Of a DNA stretch of 64,000 nt, positions 1-8,747 are shown piece by piece. A model generated the notes under the pieces. That model did not search any database. It saw only the letters and a list, made by a program, of their open reading frames with translations, and was not told the origin of the DNA. The DNA is from Sphingopyxis sp. Root154 (GTDB taxonomy: Bacteria > Pseudomonadota > Alphaproteobacteria > Sphingomonadales > Sphingomonadaceae), in contig NZ_LMGI01000003.1 of assembly GCF_001427105.1 (NCBI RefSeq), positions 288,618 to 352,617 on the forward strand. Reading direction: 5' to 3'. A program made the translations under genes and the position numbers. The stretch's first letter is position 1; the number at the start of each line of letters is the position of its first letter.

Positions 1-29
1 GGATATTTCCCGCCACGTGATGTCGGACC

Positions 30-119
30 GCATCGGGTGACCCCGATGCTCTGGCCCTATCTCCCCCCTGTTTCTCGGGGTCCCGGCATCGGCGTCACCT
101 GCTTGATTTCTCAATCAGG
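30..119 (+). promoter_or_regulatory. Structured leader upstream of the DUF465 gene
   Basis: Two mutually exclusive RNA folds are visible. A short perfect hairpin pairs 30-37 (GCATCGGG) with 42-49. Alternatively 36-49 (GGTGACCCCGATGC) pairs with 86-99 over 14 positions with one mismatch. A third small stem, 102-108 with 113-119 around a TCTC loop, reaches into the AGGAGG ribosome-binding site of the gene at 129. The first hairpin could simply be the terminator of a gene lying before the window. I cannot assign it to a known riboswitch class; the pairing is seen, the regulatory role is inferred. Confidence 0.35.
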
Positions 120-128
120 AGGCCCTTT

Positions 129-323
129 ATGACTTTGAATCCCAATCTTTATCGCCTGACCGTGCTGCATCGCCAGCTCGACGATGCCGAGCGCCGCGAG
201 GTGCGCCGGCGCGGCGCCGATCCGTTCCGCCTGCTGCGCCTGAAAACACTGAAGCTCGCGGTGAAGGAACGGCTTGCCGCTCTGACGATGCGGCCCGCTC
301 TGCGTCCGGCGCTCGCCCGCTAA
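129..323 (+). CDS. DUF465 (YdcH-like) small helical protein
   Basis: Encodes 64 residues, preceded by a strong AGGAGG ribosome-binding site seven bases before the ATG. The body is almost entirely charged helix and carries the family hallmark of a short N-terminal helix, a loop, then a lysine/arginine-rich helix (RLLRLKTLKLAVKERL, about residues 36-51). DUF465 proteins are short soluble coiled-coil proteins of unknown biochemical role, common in proteobacteria. It lies 68 bp before a TerC gene on the same strand and could be co-transcribed with it. The structured leader in front suggests post-transcriptional control, which is inference. Confidence 0.75.
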   Translation: MTLNPNLYRLTVLHRQLDDAERREVRRRGADPFRLLRLKTLKLAVKERLAALTMRPALRPALAR

Positions 324-391
324 CCCACCATAATTGACGACCGGGCACGCTGCCGAAAGGCGGCGCGCTCGGCATATCCAGGGAAATCACC

Positions 392-1378
392 ATGGAATTT
401 CTGTTTGCCGACTGGCTGGGCACCCCGGCCTGGTTCTGGCTGTCGTTCATCGCGCTCGTCATCGCGCTCACCGCCTTCGACCTTGGCATCCTCAACAAGG
501 AAAACAAGGAAATGGGGATCGGCGAGAGCCTGAAGCTCTCGGCGCTCTATATCGGCATCGCCACCGCGTTCGGCGCGTGGGTCTGGGCGGCGAAGGGCGG
601 CGAGGCCGGCCTGCAATATTATACCGGCTTCTTCATCGAGAAGGCGCTGTCGATCGACAATATCTTCGTCATCTCGCTGATCTTCACCACCTTCGCGATC
701 CCGCCGCGCTACCAGTATCGCGCGCTCCTGTGGGGCATCGTCGCGGTGATCGTGCTGCGCGGTATCATGATCGCGGGCGGCGCGGCGCTCGTCACCGAAT
801 ATGGCTGGCTGCTCTATATCTTCGCGGCGTTCCTCGTATTCACCGGCGTGAAGATGCTGTTCGCGAGCGAAAAGCCGATGGACGTCGCGGGCAATCCGGT
901 TGTCAAATGGCTGTCGCGCCGGATGCCGATCACCGAGCAATTGCACGGCGAGAAGTTCTTCGTGCGTGTGCCCGATACGAAAACGGGCAAGATCGTGCTC
1001 GCCGCAACGCCGCTGTTCCTCGCGCTCGTGGTGATCAATCTCGCCGACCTCGTCTTCGCGGTCGACAGCGTGCCGGCGATCTTTGCGATCACGACCGACA
1101 CCTTCATCGTCTACACGTCGAACATCATGGCGATCCTTGGCCTGCGCGCGCTCTATTTCGCGCTGTCGGCGATGGTCCACCGCTTCCATTATCTGAAATA
1201 TGCGCTCGCGCTCGTGCTTATCTTCATCGGGTCGAAGATATTCGTCGCCGACTTCGTCCTGGATGGCGCGAAGTTTCCGCCGCTGGTCAGCTTGGGCGTG
1301 ACGGTCGCACTGATCGCGGGCGGCATCATCTGGTCGCTGGTCAAGACGCGGGAGGAAGAAGCGGCGCTGCCGCAATAA
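392..1378 (+). CDS. TerC family integral membrane protein
   Basis: A 328-residue polytopic membrane protein of the TerC/Alx family, whose characterised members export manganese or support metal loading of secreted proteins. About eight or nine hydrophobic segments are visible, and the two conserved acidic membrane motifs are present: SIDNIFV near residue 87 and LADLVFAVDSVPA near residue 218. These acidic residues are thought to be the metal path. The start is supported by a CAGGG site eight bases upstream. The substrate here cannot be told from sequence; manganese is the best guess. A paired hairpin follows the stop codon. Confidence 0.88.
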   Translation: MEFLFADWLGTPAWFWLSFIALVIALTAFDLGILNKENKEMGIGESLKLSALYIGIATAFGAWVWAAKGGEAGLQYYTGFFIEKALSIDNIFVISLIFTTFAIPPRYQYRALLWGIVAVIVLRGIMIAGGAALVTEYGWLLYIFAAFLVFTGVKMLFASEKPMDVAGNPVVKWLSRRMPITEQLHGEKFFVRVPDTKTGKIVLAATPLFLALVVINLADLVFAVDSVPAIFAITTDTFIVYTSNIMAILGLRALYFALSAMVHRFHYLKYALALVLIFIGSKIFVADFVLDGAKFPPLVSLGVTVALIAGGIIWSLVKTREEEAALPQ

Positions 1379-1381
1379 AAA

Positions 1382-1436
1382 TGTCCGCCGGAAGCGCAAG
1401 GGCTTCCGACGGACAGGCTTTCCTCCCCAGGAAAGC
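1382..1436. terminator. Two stacked hairpins between convergent TerC and aceA genes
   Basis: An imperfect inverted repeat at 1382-1415 (TGTCCG...CGGACA with an inner GGAAG/CTTCC) is followed by GCTTTCC/GGAAAGC at 1417-1436. They sit between two genes that converge, so they could end transcription from both sides. There is no long T-run on either strand, so intrinsic termination is likely but not certain. Confidence 0.5.
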
Positions 1437-1518
1437 TCGGTAGGCGCGGGACGGGTCGCTGGCCCCGCGCCAAGATAGGCGACGCGGGGGTTGCAACGGG
1501 CCCCCGCGTCTAACTTGT

Positions 1519-3111
1519 TTACGCGGCGAACTGGTTCATCGTGTTGTCCTTGCCTGCGGCCTTGAGGGCCGCTTCGCCGGCGAAATATTCCTTATGATCG
1601 TCGCCGATGTCGCTGCCCGACATATTCTGGTGCTTCACGCAGGCGATACCCTGGCGGATCTCGGCGCGCTGGACACCCTTGACGTAACCCAGCATCGCTT
1701 CGTCGCCGAAATATTCCTTGGCGAGATTGTCGGTCGACAGCGCCGCGGTGTGATAGGTCGGCAGCGTGATCAGGTGGTGGAAGATCCCCGCCCGCTTCGC
1801 CGAATCGCGCTGGAAGGTGCGGATGCGGTTGTCGGCCTCGTCGCCGAGCGGCGTGCCGTCATAATCGACGCTCATCAGCTTGGCGCGGTCATAGGCGCTG
1901 ACGTCCTTGCCGTCCTTCTCCCAGGCATCGAACACCTGCTGGCGGAAGTTCAGCGTCCAGTTGAAGCTCGGCGAGTTGTTGTACGCGAGCTTCGCATTGG
2001 GGACGACCTTGCGGATGCGGTCGACCATGCCGGCAATCTGTTCGATGTGCGGCTTTTCGGTTTCGATCCACAGCAGGTCGGCGCCATTCTTCAGGCTTGC
2101 GATGCAATCCATCACGCAGCGGTCTTCGCCGGTGCCGGCGCGGAACTGATAGAGGTTCGACGGCAGGCGCTTCGGGCGCACCAGCTTGCCGTCGCGGTTG
2201 ATCAGGACGTCGCCGGGGTTGCCCGCGCCTTCGACCTCTTCGCAATCGAGGAAGCTGTTATACTGGTCGCCAAGATCGCCGGCTTCTTTCGAGAAAGCGA
2301 TCTGTTTCGTCAGGCCCGCGCCAAGGCTGTCGGTGCGCGTGACGATGATGCCGTCCTCGACGCCGAGTTCCATGAAGGCGTAGCGGCAGGCGCGGATCTT
2401 CGCGATGAAGTCCTCGTGCGGCACGGTGACCTTGCCGTCCTGATGGCCGCACTGCTTTTCGTCCGAGACCTGATTTTCGATCTGGAGCGCGCAGGCGCCG
2501 GCTTCGATCATCTTTTTGGCGAGGAGGTACGTCGCCTCGGCGTTGCCGAAGCCCGCATCGATGTCGGCGATGATCGGCACGACGTGCGTTTCATGATTGT
2601 CGATCGCCGACTGGATCTGCTTGGCCTTGAGCTCGTCACCCTCGGCGCGTGCGGCGTCGAGTTCGCGGAACAGGCCGCCGAGTTCGCGGGCGTCGGCTTG
2701 CCGCAAGAAGGTGTAGATTTCCTCGATCAGCGCCGGGACGCTGGTCTTTTCGTGCATCGACTGGTCGGGCAGCGGACCGAATTCGCTGCGCAGCGCGGCG
2801 ATCATCCAGCCCGAGAGATAGATGTAGCGGCCCTTGACGGTCCCGAAATGCTTCTTGATCGAGATCATCTTCTGCTGCGCGATGAAGCCGTGCCAGCAGC
2901 CGAGCGACTGGGTGTAGTTCGCGGGGTCGGCGTCATAGGCGGCCATGTCGGCGCGCATGATGCGCGCGGTGTAGCGCGCGACGTCGAGGCCGGTGCGGAA
3001 CTTGTTCTGAGCGCGCATGCGGGCGATGCTTTCGCCGCTGATGCCGTCCCAGGTGCCGTCGTAATCGCGGATGAGGCGGCCTGCCTGCGCCATGTCTTCC
3101 TGATAACCCAT
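1519..3111 (-). CDS. aceA: Isocitrate lyase
   Basis: Encodes a 530-residue isocitrate lyase, which splits isocitrate to glyoxylate and succinate in the glyoxylate shunt and lets the cell grow on acetate or fatty acids. The catalytic loop KQCGH followed by QDGKVTVPHEDF identifies the long (about 530-residue) Pseudomonas-type subfamily rather than the 430-residue enterobacterial type. The open frame extends 24 codons further upstream, but the ATG at 3111 is chosen because AAGGA lies eight bases before it and protein similarity (MGYQEDM) begins there. It is divergent from an ScfR/RamB-type regulator, a family known to control aceA in other bacteria. Confidence 0.96.
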   Translation of the reverse strand: MGYQEDMAQAGRLIRDYDGTWDGISGESIARMRAQNKFRTGLDVARYTARIMRADMAAYDADPANYTQSLGCWHGFIAQQKMISIKKHFGTVKGRYIYLSGWMIAALRSEFGPLPDQSMHEKTSVPALIEEIYTFLRQADARELGGLFRELDAARAEGDELKAKQIQSAIDNHETHVVPIIADIDAGFGNAEATYLLAKKMIEAGACALQIENQVSDEKQCGHQDGKVTVPHEDFIAKIRACRYAFMELGVEDGIIVTRTDSLGAGLTKQIAFSKEAGDLGDQYNSFLDCEEVEGAGNPGDVLINRDGKLVRPKRLPSNLYQFRAGTGEDRCVMDCIASLKNGADLLWIETEKPHIEQIAGMVDRIRKVVPNAKLAYNNSPSFNWTLNFRQQVFDAWEKDGKDVSAYDRAKLMSVDYDGTPLGDEADNRIRTFQRDSAKRAGIFHHLITLPTYHTAALSTDNLAKEYFGDEAMLGYVKGVQRAEIRQGIACVKHQNMSGSDIGDDHKEYFAGEAALKAAGKDNTMNQFAA

Positions 3112-3175
3112 CGTCTTATCCTTGTGCGGAGGTGATGGGTGGAAGTTGCCGAATTTGCCGCCGAAAGTGAAAAGC

Positions 3176-3232
3176 TTTGTCAATAATATTTGTGAAATAT
3201 GGCTGATACGTGTAAATCAGCGTGTAAATTAG
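3176..3232. promoter_or_regulatory. Divergent aceA / ScfR-type regulator control region with two direct-repeat pairs
   Basis: The 139-bp gap is AT-rich compared with its surroundings. A 12-bp unit CGTGTAAAT(C/T)AG occurs twice in perfect tandem at 3209-3220 and 3221-3232, and TTTGT(C/G)AA(T/A)A occurs at 3176-3185 and 3189-3198. Direct repeats in a divergent gap fit operator sites for the neighbouring helix-turn-helix protein. RamB of Corynebacterium binds a different, TTTGCAAA-like motif, so the assignment is positional inference. Confidence 0.5.
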
Positions 3233-3250
3233 TAAAGAAAGTTACAAGCT

Positions 3251-4639
3251 ATGGCGGAGCGACGGGTGTTTGCGGGGCCGGCGGTACGCAAGGTGCGGCG
3301 CGAGGCGGCGATGACACAGGCGGCGATGGCCGAGGCGCTCGATATTTCGCCGAGCTACCTCAATCTGATCGAGCATGGGCAGCGGCCACTTAGTGCCACG
3401 GTTATCGTAAAGCTCGCCGAACGCTTTGGGTTCGACGCGGCAAAATTGGGCGCCGAAGACTTGCCCGGTGGGCTCGCGGGACTCCGGCGGCGGCTCGCCG
3501 ACCCGCGTTTCGCTGACCTCGGTATCGGAACGCAGGAAGTCGAGGAGTGGCTCCAGACCGCGCCCGCCACGGCGGCTGCCTTCGCCCGACTGTTCGATGC
3601 GGCGCCTGAGGCGCGCGCGGAGGGTGAAGCCGATGCGCCCGAAGTTGCCGCCGTGCGCCGAGCGATCGAGAAGTGGCGCAATCATTTTCCCGACCTCGAC
3701 GCGCGCGCCGAGGAGCTTGCCGACGAACTGCGCTTGGCCGGGGGCGACCTGTACGGCACGATTTCCGAACGTTTGCGCACGCGGCACCAGCTTGGAATCC
3801 GCATATTGCCGAGCGATGTGATGCCCGACCGGTTGCGCTGGCTCGACTGGCACGCGCGGCAATTGATGCTCAATGAGTTGCTGCGTCCGGCGTCGCGCAC
3901 CTTTCAGGCGGCGGCGACACTCGCTCAGATCGAGGCGAAGGCAGAGATCGATGCGCTTGTCGCGGGTGCGGAGTTTGCCGAGAGCGCGGCGGCGCGGCTG
4001 TTCGAGCGACATCTGATCCAGTATTTCGCGGCCGCGCTGATGATGCCGTACAGCCGTTTCCTGCGCGCCTGCGACGCGACCGGCTATGACTTGCTGTTGC
4101 TCCAGCGACGCTTCGGCGCGGGCTTTGAGCAGGTCGCGCACCGGCTGACGACGCTCCAGCGCGTCGGCGCGCGGGGGATGCCCTTTTTCATGCTGCGCAT
4201 CGACCGCGCCGGGCAGGGGAGTAAGCGTTACGCCGGGGCGAGCCAGTCGCCGCTGGTCGACGGCGATGCGCGCTGCCCTTTGTGGGGCGTACACGAAGCC
4301 TTCGCGCGGCCGGGTGAGGTGGTTGCCGACCTCGTCGAGCTCGAGGACGGATCGCGCTGGTTCACCCAGTCGCGTTCGGTCGCCGCGCCCGGGGCGACGG
4401 GAAGCGGCACGCCCGCGCGTTTCGCGGTGTGCGTCGGGGTCGATGCGAAGGTCGCGGCGCCATTGATCGCCGCGCGCGGGATCGACCTGATGCGCAGCCC
4501 CGCGACGCCGATCGGGCTCGGCTGCCGTCGCTGCACGCGCACCGGCTGCGTCCAGCGGTCGATGCCGCCGCTCGGCCGCCCGCTGCGATTCCGCGAAGGC
4601 GAGCGCGGGGTCAGCGCGTTCGATTTCGCGGGCGATTGA
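3251..4639 (+). CDS. XRE-family ScfR/RamB-type transcriptional regulator
   Basis: A 462-residue regulator. Residues about 14-65 form a Cro/C1-type helix-turn-helix (MTQAAMAEALDISPSYLNLIE). The middle matches the IrrE/ImmA-like region without an obvious HEXXH metalloprotease motif, and the C-terminal third is the short-chain fatty-acyl regulator domain with the cysteine cluster CRRCTRTGC near residue 420. Relatives such as RamB, ScfR and PrpR-type proteins sense acyl-CoA metabolites and govern glyoxylate-shunt, propionate or acetate genes. Placement head-to-head with aceA makes AceA the probable target and suggests autoregulation. No strong ribosome-binding site is seen before the ATG. Confidence 0.85.
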   Translation: MAERRVFAGPAVRKVRREAAMTQAAMAEALDISPSYLNLIEHGQRPLSATVIVKLAERFGFDAAKLGAEDLPGGLAGLRRRLADPRFADLGIGTQEVEEWLQTAPATAAAFARLFDAAPEARAEGEADAPEVAAVRRAIEKWRNHFPDLDARAEELADELRLAGGDLYGTISERLRTRHQLGIRILPSDVMPDRLRWLDWHARQLMLNELLRPASRTFQAAATLAQIEAKAEIDALVAGAEFAESAAARLFERHLIQYFAAALMMPYSRFLRACDATGYDLLLLQRRFGAGFEQVAHRLTTLQRVGARGMPFFMLRIDRAGQGSKRYAGASQSPLVDGDARCPLWGVHEAFARPGEVVADLVELEDGSRWFTQSRSVAAPGATGSGTPARFAVCVGVDAKVAAPLIAARGIDLMRSPATPIGLGCRRCTRTGCVQRSMPPLGRPLRFREGERGVSAFDFAGD

Positions 4640-4727
4640 ACGCAAATCGCCGATGCGCGGCTTAAATTGATACGCGCGGTGCCGTATTTGGAAAGTGGCG
4701 CGGTGATCGGCCGCGACGGGACCGAAA

Positions 4728-6077
4728 ATGCTTGTTCGAATAAGACCAGAAGACGTCGAGATCGGCATGTTCATCCACGCCTTCGAAGGGTCGTGGTTCG
4801 ACCACCCGTTCTGGCGCCGTTATTTTCGGGTCGAGACCCAAGACCAGCTTCAACGAATCCGCCATTCAGGCATCGATGGCATCGTCATCGATGACGGGCG
4901 CGGCCTTGGCGCGCCCGAAAACCTGCTAGAGACCGAAACCAGAGAAAAGCCGCAGGGCAAGCGTCCGTCGGCATCGGAACGGCCGGGGGGCGACGCGATT
5001 CCGCTCCGCGCCGCCGTCCCCTTCGCGCCGCCGCCGTCGCCAGCGCGCGACGCACCGCGCCGCCGCCGCGGCTATGCGGGGGAGTGCCGCCGCGCCAAGC
5101 GGGCGATCGAGCGGACGTGCGAGGCGGTGGTCGATATGTTCGACGCCGCGCGACTTGGCCGGGCGGTCGAGGTTCGCCGGATGGTCCAGCTCGCCAGCGC
5201 GATCGGCGCCTCGATCGAGCGCGATTCCAGGGCGCTGATCAACCTCGTGCGCCTCAAGGAAAAAGACGAATATACCTATCTCCATTCGGTCGCGGTCTGC
5301 GCGCTGATGATCAACTTCGCACGCCATATGGGGCTCGATCCGCAGGAGGTCGAGGATCTGGGCGTTGCGGGGCTGCTGCACGACGTCGGCAAGGTCGCGG
5401 TGTCCGATGCGATACTGAACAAGCCCGGCGCGTTGTCGAAAGTCGAAATGCGATCGGTGCGGAGCCATCCGGTCGCCGGTCATCGCCTGCTCGCAAGTTC
5501 ACCCGGTGCCCCCGACCTCGCGCTCGAGCTCTGTCTGCGGCATCATGAGAAGATCGACGGGTCGGGTTATCCAGGCGGGCTGAAGGGCGATGAACTGTCA
5601 CTCGCCGCGCGCATGGGGGCGATTTGCGACGTGTATGACGCGGTGACGTCGAACCGCCCGTACAAGGACGCGTGGACGCCGTGCGAGGCGCTGACCGAGA
5701 TGCAGAGATGGACGGGGCATTTCGACCCCGCGCTGCTCGACCGCTTCGCCGACAGCCTGGGCATATTTCCTGTCGGGACATTGGTCCGGCTGTCGACGGG
5801 CGAACTCGGGGTTGTCGCAGGAAGTGGCGGCGAGGCCGACGAAGATGTCGTCGTTCGCGTCTTTTTCGATTGCGAGACGCTGTCCGAGATCGAACCCATC
5901 GACCGCGCGATCGCGCCGGCGGCCGAACACCCGCGGATCATCAGCCGCGACAGCCCCGGTTTCTGGCGCTTTCAGGATTGGGAGGTGCTGCGCGTTCGCG
6001 TCCTTGCCTCGAACACGGCGTCTGCCGCCGTGCCGGCTTCCGATCATCGGATTGGCCCGCGCGGCGCGGCGCAATGA
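4728..6077 (+). CDS. HD-GYP cyclic-di-GMP phosphodiesterase with DUF3391 N-terminus
   Basis: A 449-residue soluble protein. Residues 1-60 are the DUF3391 module often placed before HD-GYP domains; a proline/arginine-rich linker follows to about residue 120. The catalytic domain has the intact metal-binding HD pair (LLHDVGKVAVSD), a later histidine pair in HHEKIDGSGYPGG, which contains the GYP signature, and a downstream DVYDAVTSNRPYK segment. HD-GYP enzymes hydrolyse c-di-GMP to GMP and so favour motility over biofilm. The polysaccharide operon 8 kb downstream is a plausible physiological target of c-di-GMP, but no direct link is visible. Confidence 0.9.
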   Translation: MLVRIRPEDVEIGMFIHAFEGSWFDHPFWRRYFRVETQDQLQRIRHSGIDGIVIDDGRGLGAPENLLETETREKPQGKRPSASERPGGDAIPLRAAVPFAPPPSPARDAPRRRRGYAGECRRAKRAIERTCEAVVDMFDAARLGRAVEVRRMVQLASAIGASIERDSRALINLVRLKEKDEYTYLHSVAVCALMINFARHMGLDPQEVEDLGVAGLLHDVGKVAVSDAILNKPGALSKVEMRSVRSHPVAGHRLLASSPGAPDLALELCLRHHEKIDGSGYPGGLKGDELSLAARMGAICDVYDAVTSNRPYKDAWTPCEALTEMQRWTGHFDPALLDRFADSLGIFPVGTLVRLSTGELGVVAGSGGEADEDVVVRVFFDCETLSEIEPIDRAIAPAAEHPRIISRDSPGFWRFQDWEVLRVRVLASNTASAAVPASDHRIGPRGAAQ

Positions 6078-6175
6078 GCACGTCCAACTGACCTACGGGC
6101 GGCCGATCCCCGCTACGCGCGCATCCTTTCGCGCGGAGGATCGTTGATCCTGCTCCTAGCCAAGAGGACCAGCGA

Positions 6176-7243
6176 TTGAAACTTTCCCCGTTTTTGCCGT
6201 GTCTTTTCCTGATCGCCGGTTGCAATGCCGCCCCGGACGATAGCTCTAAAAAACCGACATCCTCGACGGCTGCGGCCGATCCGGCTTCGCTGGATTTCAA
6301 AGATGCCCCGCCGGCGGCGGGTTCCTTCACCGAACCACCCGCGCTGCGCGCGCAAGTCCTGCTCGATCATCTCGGCTTTTCCCCCGGTGTGATCGATGGA
6401 AAGGAAGGGCAGTCCTATGCCGCCGCGCTGCGCGGTTTCCAGAAAGCGCATGACCTGAAGGACAGCGGCAAACTCGATGCGGCGACCCTGCAGGCGCTGC
6501 AACAATGGAAACAGATTCCGGCGACGCGACTGGTGATCGTTCCCGCCGCCTTTGCCGCGGGGCCGTTCGTCCCCGCCTTTCCGAAGGATGCGGCGGAGCA
6601 AGCCAAGCTGCCCGCGCTCGGCTATCGCAATCTGACCGAAGCACTCGCCGAACGCTTTCACACGACGCCCGAAACGCTTGTTGCGCTGAACAGCCCCGCG
6701 ACGCTGGTCGGCGCGGGCCGGCCCTTCCGCGTCCCCAACATCCCCGATATCGACCGGGCGACATTGGGCGAGGATGCGCGCGGTTGGAACGGCACGCTCG
6801 AACGCCTGGGGGTTGCGCCGAAACAGGTTACGGCGGCAAAGCTGGTGGTCGACAAATCCGAGGGCGTGCTGAAGGTCTATGACGAGGGCGACGAGCTGGT
6901 CGCGCAATTCCCCGCCACGATGGGCAGCAGCCGCGACCCGTTGCCTATCGGCAAGTGGAAGATTCAGGGCGTCAGCCGCAATCCCGACTTTCATTATAAT
7001 CCGAAACTATTCTGGGACGTCAGCGACAGCAAGGAGGCGGTGTTGCTGCAGCCCGGCCCGAACAGTCCGGTCGGCGTCGTGTGGCTCGACCTCAACAAGC
7101 CGCACTATGGCATTCACGGAACGAGCGAGCCGCATACGATCGGGCGCTCCGAGAGCCATGGCTGCGTCAGGCTGACCAATTGGGACGCCGCGCGTCTGGC
7201 GCAGATGGTCAAACCCGGAACGCCGGCGATATTCCAGAATTAG
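6176..7243 (+). CDS. L,D-transpeptidase lipoprotein with peptidoglycan-binding domain
   Basis: A 355-residue exported protein starting at TTG with AAGAGGA a few bases upstream. Residues 1-16 form a lipoprotein signal ending in the lipobox LIAGC, so it should be anchored in the inner or outer membrane. A peptidoglycan-binding-1 domain covers about residues 57-112 (LLDHLGFSPGVIDGKEG). The C-terminal 130 residues are a YkuD catalytic domain with its signature HG...SHGCVRLTN; the cysteine in SHGCVR is the nucleophile. Such enzymes make 3-3 cross-links or attach proteins to peptidoglycan. It converges with the winged-helix/hydrolase gene 13 bp away. Confidence 0.92.
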   Translation: MKLSPFLPCLFLIAGCNAAPDDSSKKPTSSTAAADPASLDFKDAPPAAGSFTEPPALRAQVLLDHLGFSPGVIDGKEGQSYAAALRGFQKAHDLKDSGKLDAATLQALQQWKQIPATRLVIVPAAFAAGPFVPAFPKDAAEQAKLPALGYRNLTEALAERFHTTPETLVALNSPATLVGAGRPFRVPNIPDIDRATLGEDARGWNGTLERLGVAPKQVTAAKLVVDKSEGVLKVYDEGDELVAQFPATMGSSRDPLPIGKWKIQGVSRNPDFHYNPKLFWDVSDSKEAVLLQPGPNSPVGVVWLDLNKPHYGIHGTSEPHTIGRSESHGCVRLTNWDAARLAQMVKPGTPAIFQN

Positions 7244-7256
7244 GGCCTTAGCGTGC

Positions 7257-8633
7257 TCAGCTCAGGAAATTGACGATCTGTTCGATGACGACGTCCATCG
7301 CGGGCTCGTTCGATCGCAGTATGTGATTGTCGGTATCGAGCGTGACGAGCGAGGCGCCGCGGATAGCCGAAGCCAGCTCGATCGCCTGCTCGATGCCGAT
7401 GCGCTGGTCGGCGCGGGCGTGGAGGATCAGCGTCGGGACGTCGATGTGCTCCAGTTGATCGCGGACGTCGATATTGCCGAACAGGTCGAGGAAGGCGGCG
7501 GCATTGTCGGGTGACACCGTCTGCTTCTGGAAATCGTTGAACCAGGTGAGTTCGTCGGCCGTCGCCGACGGCGTGAAGCTTTGCGAGAAGATCTGGCGAT
7601 AGATCGGCGTGTCCTTGCCCCAGCCGCGGCGGACGAGCTTGATCACGGCCTCGCGCTCGTCGGCCTCGCCCTGATCGACGCGGTGGCGCCAGCCGGTCGC
7701 ATATCCGCCGAGCAGGATCAGGTGCGAGACGCGCTCGGGGTGCCGCCGCGTATATTCGATCGCGACCGCGCAGCCCTGCGATAGCGCGAAGAGTGGGAAG
7801 CGATCGAGCTCGAGCGCGTCGGTGACCGCCTCCAGATCGGTAACCAGCGATTCGAAATCGATATGGCCCACATCCCAGTCGGACAGGCCGTTGCCGCGCT
7901 CGTCGTAGCGCACCAGCCGGAAATGCTCGGACAGGCCGCCAACCATGCGGCCCCACAGCGGGCTTCCCCAATCGAGTTCGAGATGATTGAGCCAGTTGGC
8001 GGTCTTGACGAGCAGCGGACCGCCTCCGGTGATGGCATAGGCGATGCGGACGCCGTCGGGGGCGAAGCAATAGCGCACTTGCTGCACCGGGAATTCGGCT
8101 CGCTCGATCGTCGATCCGTCTTCACCGAGCGCCTCGGCAGCGGCGGCGAAGCGCGCCTGATCGGCGGCGGGCCAGATCGCGCTTCGCGAGGCTTCGTCGA
8201 GGCAGCGCCGTCGGCGTCGGTCGATCGCCGCGCGTTCGGAGGCCAGCCACAAAGTATAGTCATCAAGGCCCGAGAGTTCGAGCCCGGGCAAGGATGCTTC
8301 GAGCGCGCGCAGCGGATCGGGGCGGTCGATGTCGAAGGCAAAGCCCGACGCGTCGATCGCGACGCGCTCGCGGTCGGCGGCCAGCAGGTCAGCCTCGTCG
8401 CCCAGCAGCGCGCGGATTTTCGACAGCGACCAGCGGAGCGCGGCGCGCGGATCATCGGGAATGTCGAAGAACATCTCGCAGAGGCGCTCGCGGCGGACGG
8501 GTTTTGCGGTGAGCAGCAGATAGGCGAGCAAGGCGCGCGTCTTGCGCGAAGCGGGGAGCGCTACCGGCGTGCCGCCGCGGCGCAGCCCGAATTCGCCGAG
8601 CAGGCTGACCTCGAAGGGCTCTGATCCGCGCAT
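7257..8633 (-). CDS. SARP-like winged-helix / alpha-beta hydrolase fusion
   Basis: A 458-residue two-domain protein. Residues about 6-100 are an OmpR/SARP-type winged helix (VSLLGEFGLRRGG, then RKTRALLAYLL and RAALRWSLSKIRALLGD). After a bridging region, residues about 185-458 are an alpha/beta hydrolase with nucleophile elbow ALSQG (Ser285), acid region HARAD and a C-terminal TDNH histidine. An upstream ATG at 8660 exists, but AGGA seven bases before 8633 favours this start. Similar fusions are annotated as adenylate-cyclase-like or hydrolase regulators; whether the hydrolase senses a ligand or is catalytic is unknown. It reads away from two tiny genes across a 114-bp gap. Confidence 0.75.
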   Translation of the reverse strand: MRGSEPFEVSLLGEFGLRRGGTPVALPASRKTRALLAYLLLTAKPVRRERLCEMFFDIPDDPRAALRWSLSKIRALLGDEADLLAADRERVAIDASGFAFDIDRPDPLRALEASLPGLELSGLDDYTLWLASERAAIDRRRRRCLDEASRSAIWPAADQARFAAAAEALGEDGSTIERAEFPVQQVRYCFAPDGVRIAYAITGGGPLLVKTANWLNHLELDWGSPLWGRMVGGLSEHFRLVRYDERGNGLSDWDVGHIDFESLVTDLEAVTDALELDRFPLFALSQGCAVAIEYTRRHPERVSHLILLGGYATGWRHRVDQGEADEREAVIKLVRRGWGKDTPIYRQIFSQSFTPSATADELTWFNDFQKQTVSPDNAAAFLDLFGNIDVRDQLEHIDVPTLILHARADQRIGIEQAIELASAIRGASLVTLDTDNHILRSNEPAMDVVIEQIVNFLS

Positions 8634-8747
8634 TTGGATGTCCTGCCGCGCAATTTCCACGCTGTCACGGCAAATTCCAACGCTCGTTCAAACGCTGCCG
8701 CACACGGCGCGCTGGCATTTCTCCTCTCGCCAACAAAGGAGGCAAAA

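Noticed and set aside
1..128. yybP-ykoY type manganese riboswitch before DUF465-TerC
   Set aside because: The conserved loop sequence GGGGAGUAGC and its partner are not present, so I list only an unclassified structured leader.
1594..3135. Rightward frame opposite aceA
   Set aside because: Antisense to a highly conserved enzyme; no ribosome-binding site and no recognisable domain.
3242..4774. Leftward 510-codon frame opposite the ScfR-type regulator
   Set aside because: Composition is that of a reverse-strand shadow and it would run across the divergent regulator gene, which has clear domains.
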